Shown: positions 13,164 through 14,269 of the stretch, in pieces
How the letters are laid out: every line of letters starts with the position of its first letter
Position numbering within the stretch: position 1 is the stretch's first letter
Program-made: the position numbers and the translations under genes
DNA from: Lentimicrobiaceae bacterium
Lineage (GTDB): Bacteria > Bacteroidota > Bacteroidia > Bacteroidales > SKPS01
NCBI GenBank assembly: GCA_007119395.1
Contig: SKPS01000155.1
Coordinates: forward strand, 1 to 14,269
Length of the DNA: 14,269 nucleotides
Direction: 5' to 3'
Notes under the pieces: model-generated
Databases searched by the model: none
What the model was told of the DNA's origin: nothing
What the model saw: only the letters and a program-made list of their open reading frames with translations

Positions 13164-13475
13164 TATCGCTTTCTGAGAACGTGCATCATCAGCTACCCGA
13201 AAAACGGCGCTAAATTACAAAATTTGTTCGAATAATCAAGTGTATACCCTTTTTAATTTATTGTGCCAGATTTTTAATAAGTGTATTAATATTTTCATAA
13301 TCAGTTGTATACCACTCCTCTATAGTGCCGTTCCATCACCTCCTGCTACAATCGACATGGGTTGTGCCCCTGCTGAATGGCTCCTTTTCGGAACGAAATC
13401 TACACCGTTTCCATTGCATACCACGTGGCTCAATCAGTTAATGGTATGATTTCACCGGTAAACGGTATGATCAGC
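13164..13475. other. Stretch without a gene between tRNA-Ser and the asparaginase gene
   Basis: Apart from the tRNA promoter, I see no gene here. An open frame at 13240-13449 on plus (69 residues) starts inside AT-rich promoter DNA and has no family signs. Two copies of GGTATGAT (13443 and 13464), 21 bases apart, flank a weak ACCG/CGGT repeat just after the asparaginase stop, which may end that transcript. Confidence 0.5.
13210..13239 (-). promoter_or_regulatory. Promoter of tRNA-Ser
   Basis: Minus strand TTG (13239-13237), 19 bases, then TAATTTAG (13217-13210), which differs from TAnnTTTG in one base. The expected start is near 13203, 40 bases before the tRNA. The transcript may continue into exbB. 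Confidence 0.55.
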
Positions 13476-14269
13476 CTAAACAACCCCTTTCGCGGCAGCA
13501 GGTGTCAGCTCACCGCACAAAGGCTTTTGTAACCACTCTTTCACCCTCTCCTGATCAGCATACCTCCCCAGCAAGTGCATCAGCTTGGCAATGGCACTCT
13601 CTGTGGTGATATCATAACCGCTTACAACCCCCATGGCCACAAGTGCTGTACTGGTTTGGTAACGACCAGCTTCTACACTACCGGCTTTGCACTGTGTTAC
13701 ATTATATATTATGATGCCTCGGTGTATGGCTTCCTGCAGCGCCTCCAGAAACCATGGTTCCGTGGGGGCATTCCCCGTGCCAAAGGTCTCCAGAATCACA
13801 GCCCTCAGCCCTTCTATACTCAATACCGCCCTCACCGCCGAAGGGGTGATGCCGGGGTATAACTTTAAGATGGCCAAATCGGTTGAAAGCGCTGTGTGCA
13901 ATCTGAGCTTCCGGAAGTTGGGCTTTCTGATCACATGATGATTGAACCGGAGATGCACCCCGGCTTCTGCCAATACCGGGAAATTGCCGGAATAGAACGC
14001 CTCAAAATCTTCGGCGTGCAGCTTGGTGGTGCGATTGCCGCGGTAAAGCCTGTTCTCGAAATAGATACACACCTCAGGCACCACCGGCGTGTCGTCGTGC
14101 ATGGCCGCTGCAATCTCTACCGCGGTGATAAAGTTCTCCCTGCCATCGGTACGAAGCATCCCCAATGGCAACTGTGAACCGGTGAGCACAACCGGCTTGT
14201 TCAAATTCTCCAACATAAAACTTAACATCGACGCTGTGTATGCCATCGTATCTGAACCATGCAAAATCA
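13476..14269 (-). CDS. ansA: L-asparaginase, type I (AnsA-like; 5' end outside window)
   Basis: Hydrolyses L-asparagine to aspartate and ammonia in the cytoplasm. About 264 codons are seen and the frame stays open to the right edge, so the N-terminal 80 or so residues, with the first catalytic threonine, are missing. Clear family motifs, counted in the visible part: ILHGSDTMAYTAS, VVLTGSQLPLG, RTDGRENFITAVEIA, NRLYRGNRTTKLHAEDF, FGTGNAP, NVTQCKAGSVEAGRYQT, and the C-terminal LCGELTP. These follow E. coli AnsA closely. The catalytic HGTDT block reads HGSDT, a Thr-to-Ser change that keeps a hydroxyl. The stop is at 13476; no partner gene is seen in the window. Confidence 0.93.
   Translation of the reverse strand, partial: ILHGSDTMAYTASMLSFMLENLNKPVVLTGSQLPLGMLRTDGRENFITAVEIAAAMHDDTPVVPEVCIYFENRLYRGNRTTKLHAEDFEAFYSGNFPVLAEAGVHLRFNHHVIRKPNFRKLRLHTALSTDLAILKLYPGITPSAVRAVLSIEGLRAVILETFGTGNAPTEPWFLEALQEAIHRGIIIYNVTQCKAGSVEAGRYQTSTALVAMGVVSGYDITTESAIAKLMHLLGRYADQERVKEWLQKPLCGELTPAAAKGVV

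Noticed and set aside
13240..13449. Plus-strand open frame of 69 residues in an otherwise empty stretch
   Set aside because: It begins in AT-rich promoter DNA, has no ribosome site and no recognisable family; most likely chance.
13443..13471. Two GGTATGAT repeats as a possible attachment or insertion site
   Set aside because: Only eight bases, no mobile gene nearby, and the tRNA-Ser 3' end is not duplicated, so there is no sign of an integrated element.
1..14269. CRISPR array, insertion sequence or phage genes
   Set aside because: No regularly spaced repeats, transposase, integrase or phage proteins are seen in either strand.

Overview
The window looks like a chromosomal stretch of a Bacteroidota genome, most likely order Bacteroidales. 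Four things point there: promoters of the Bacteroidota type (TTG, about 19 bases, TAnnTTTG), weak A-rich ribosome binding sites, a tRNA without an encoded CCA end, and an exbB / small membrane protein / exbD / exbD cluster of the kind found in that phylum. A tie to anaerobic, sulfur-reducing Dysgonomonadaceae is plausible from gene content and moderate GC, but it is inference.

Layout. A tRNA-dihydrouridine synthase gene (minus strand, cut by the left edge) faces a CPBP-family membrane protease gene (plus). The protease gene overlaps, tail to tail, a decayed minus-strand gene for a small membrane protein with a one-base frameshift. About 300 bases without a clear gene follow. From 8210 down to 2587 runs a tight six-gene minus-strand operon: an octaheme cytochrome c of the tetrathionate reductase (OTR) family, a four-helix cytochrome b, a tandem-rhodanese lipoprotein, a YeeE/YedE half-transporter, a second YeeE/YedE half fused to a rhodanese domain, and a membrane-anchored rhodanese-like protein. 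Just upstream, in its own transcription unit, is an outer-membrane porin resembling alginate-export barrels. A small anchored protein of unknown function (plus strand, 9787-10248) follows. A strong two-sided terminator hairpin separates it from the minus-strand proton-channel cluster (exbD, exbD, membrane protein, exbB), which is preceded by tRNA-Ser(GGA). The right edge holds most of a type I L-asparaginase gene.

The system most worth attention is the 2587-8210 operon, with the porin beside it. My reading, which is inference: an oxidised sulfur compound such as tetrathionate enters through the porin, the cytochrome b takes electrons from menaquinol and passes them to the octaheme cytochrome on the outer face of the inner membrane, and the released thiosulfate or sulfane sulfur is handled by the rhodanese-like proteins and moved into the cell by the two-piece YeeE/YedE transporter. 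Three of the four rhodanese domains lack the catalytic cysteine. Two of the three rhodanese proteins instead end exactly in Gly-Gly-Cys, and in one of them this is the only cysteine in the protein. That recalls the sulfur-carrying swinging arm of SoxY. The operon promoter carries a perfect 17-base inverted repeat lying over its -7 box, which suggests a dedicated regulator.

The proton-channel cluster presumably powers TonB-type outer-membrane transport. No tonB gene is seen here. Its exbB leader and the exbB-to-next-gene gap each carry a clear inverted repeat that may set expression level.
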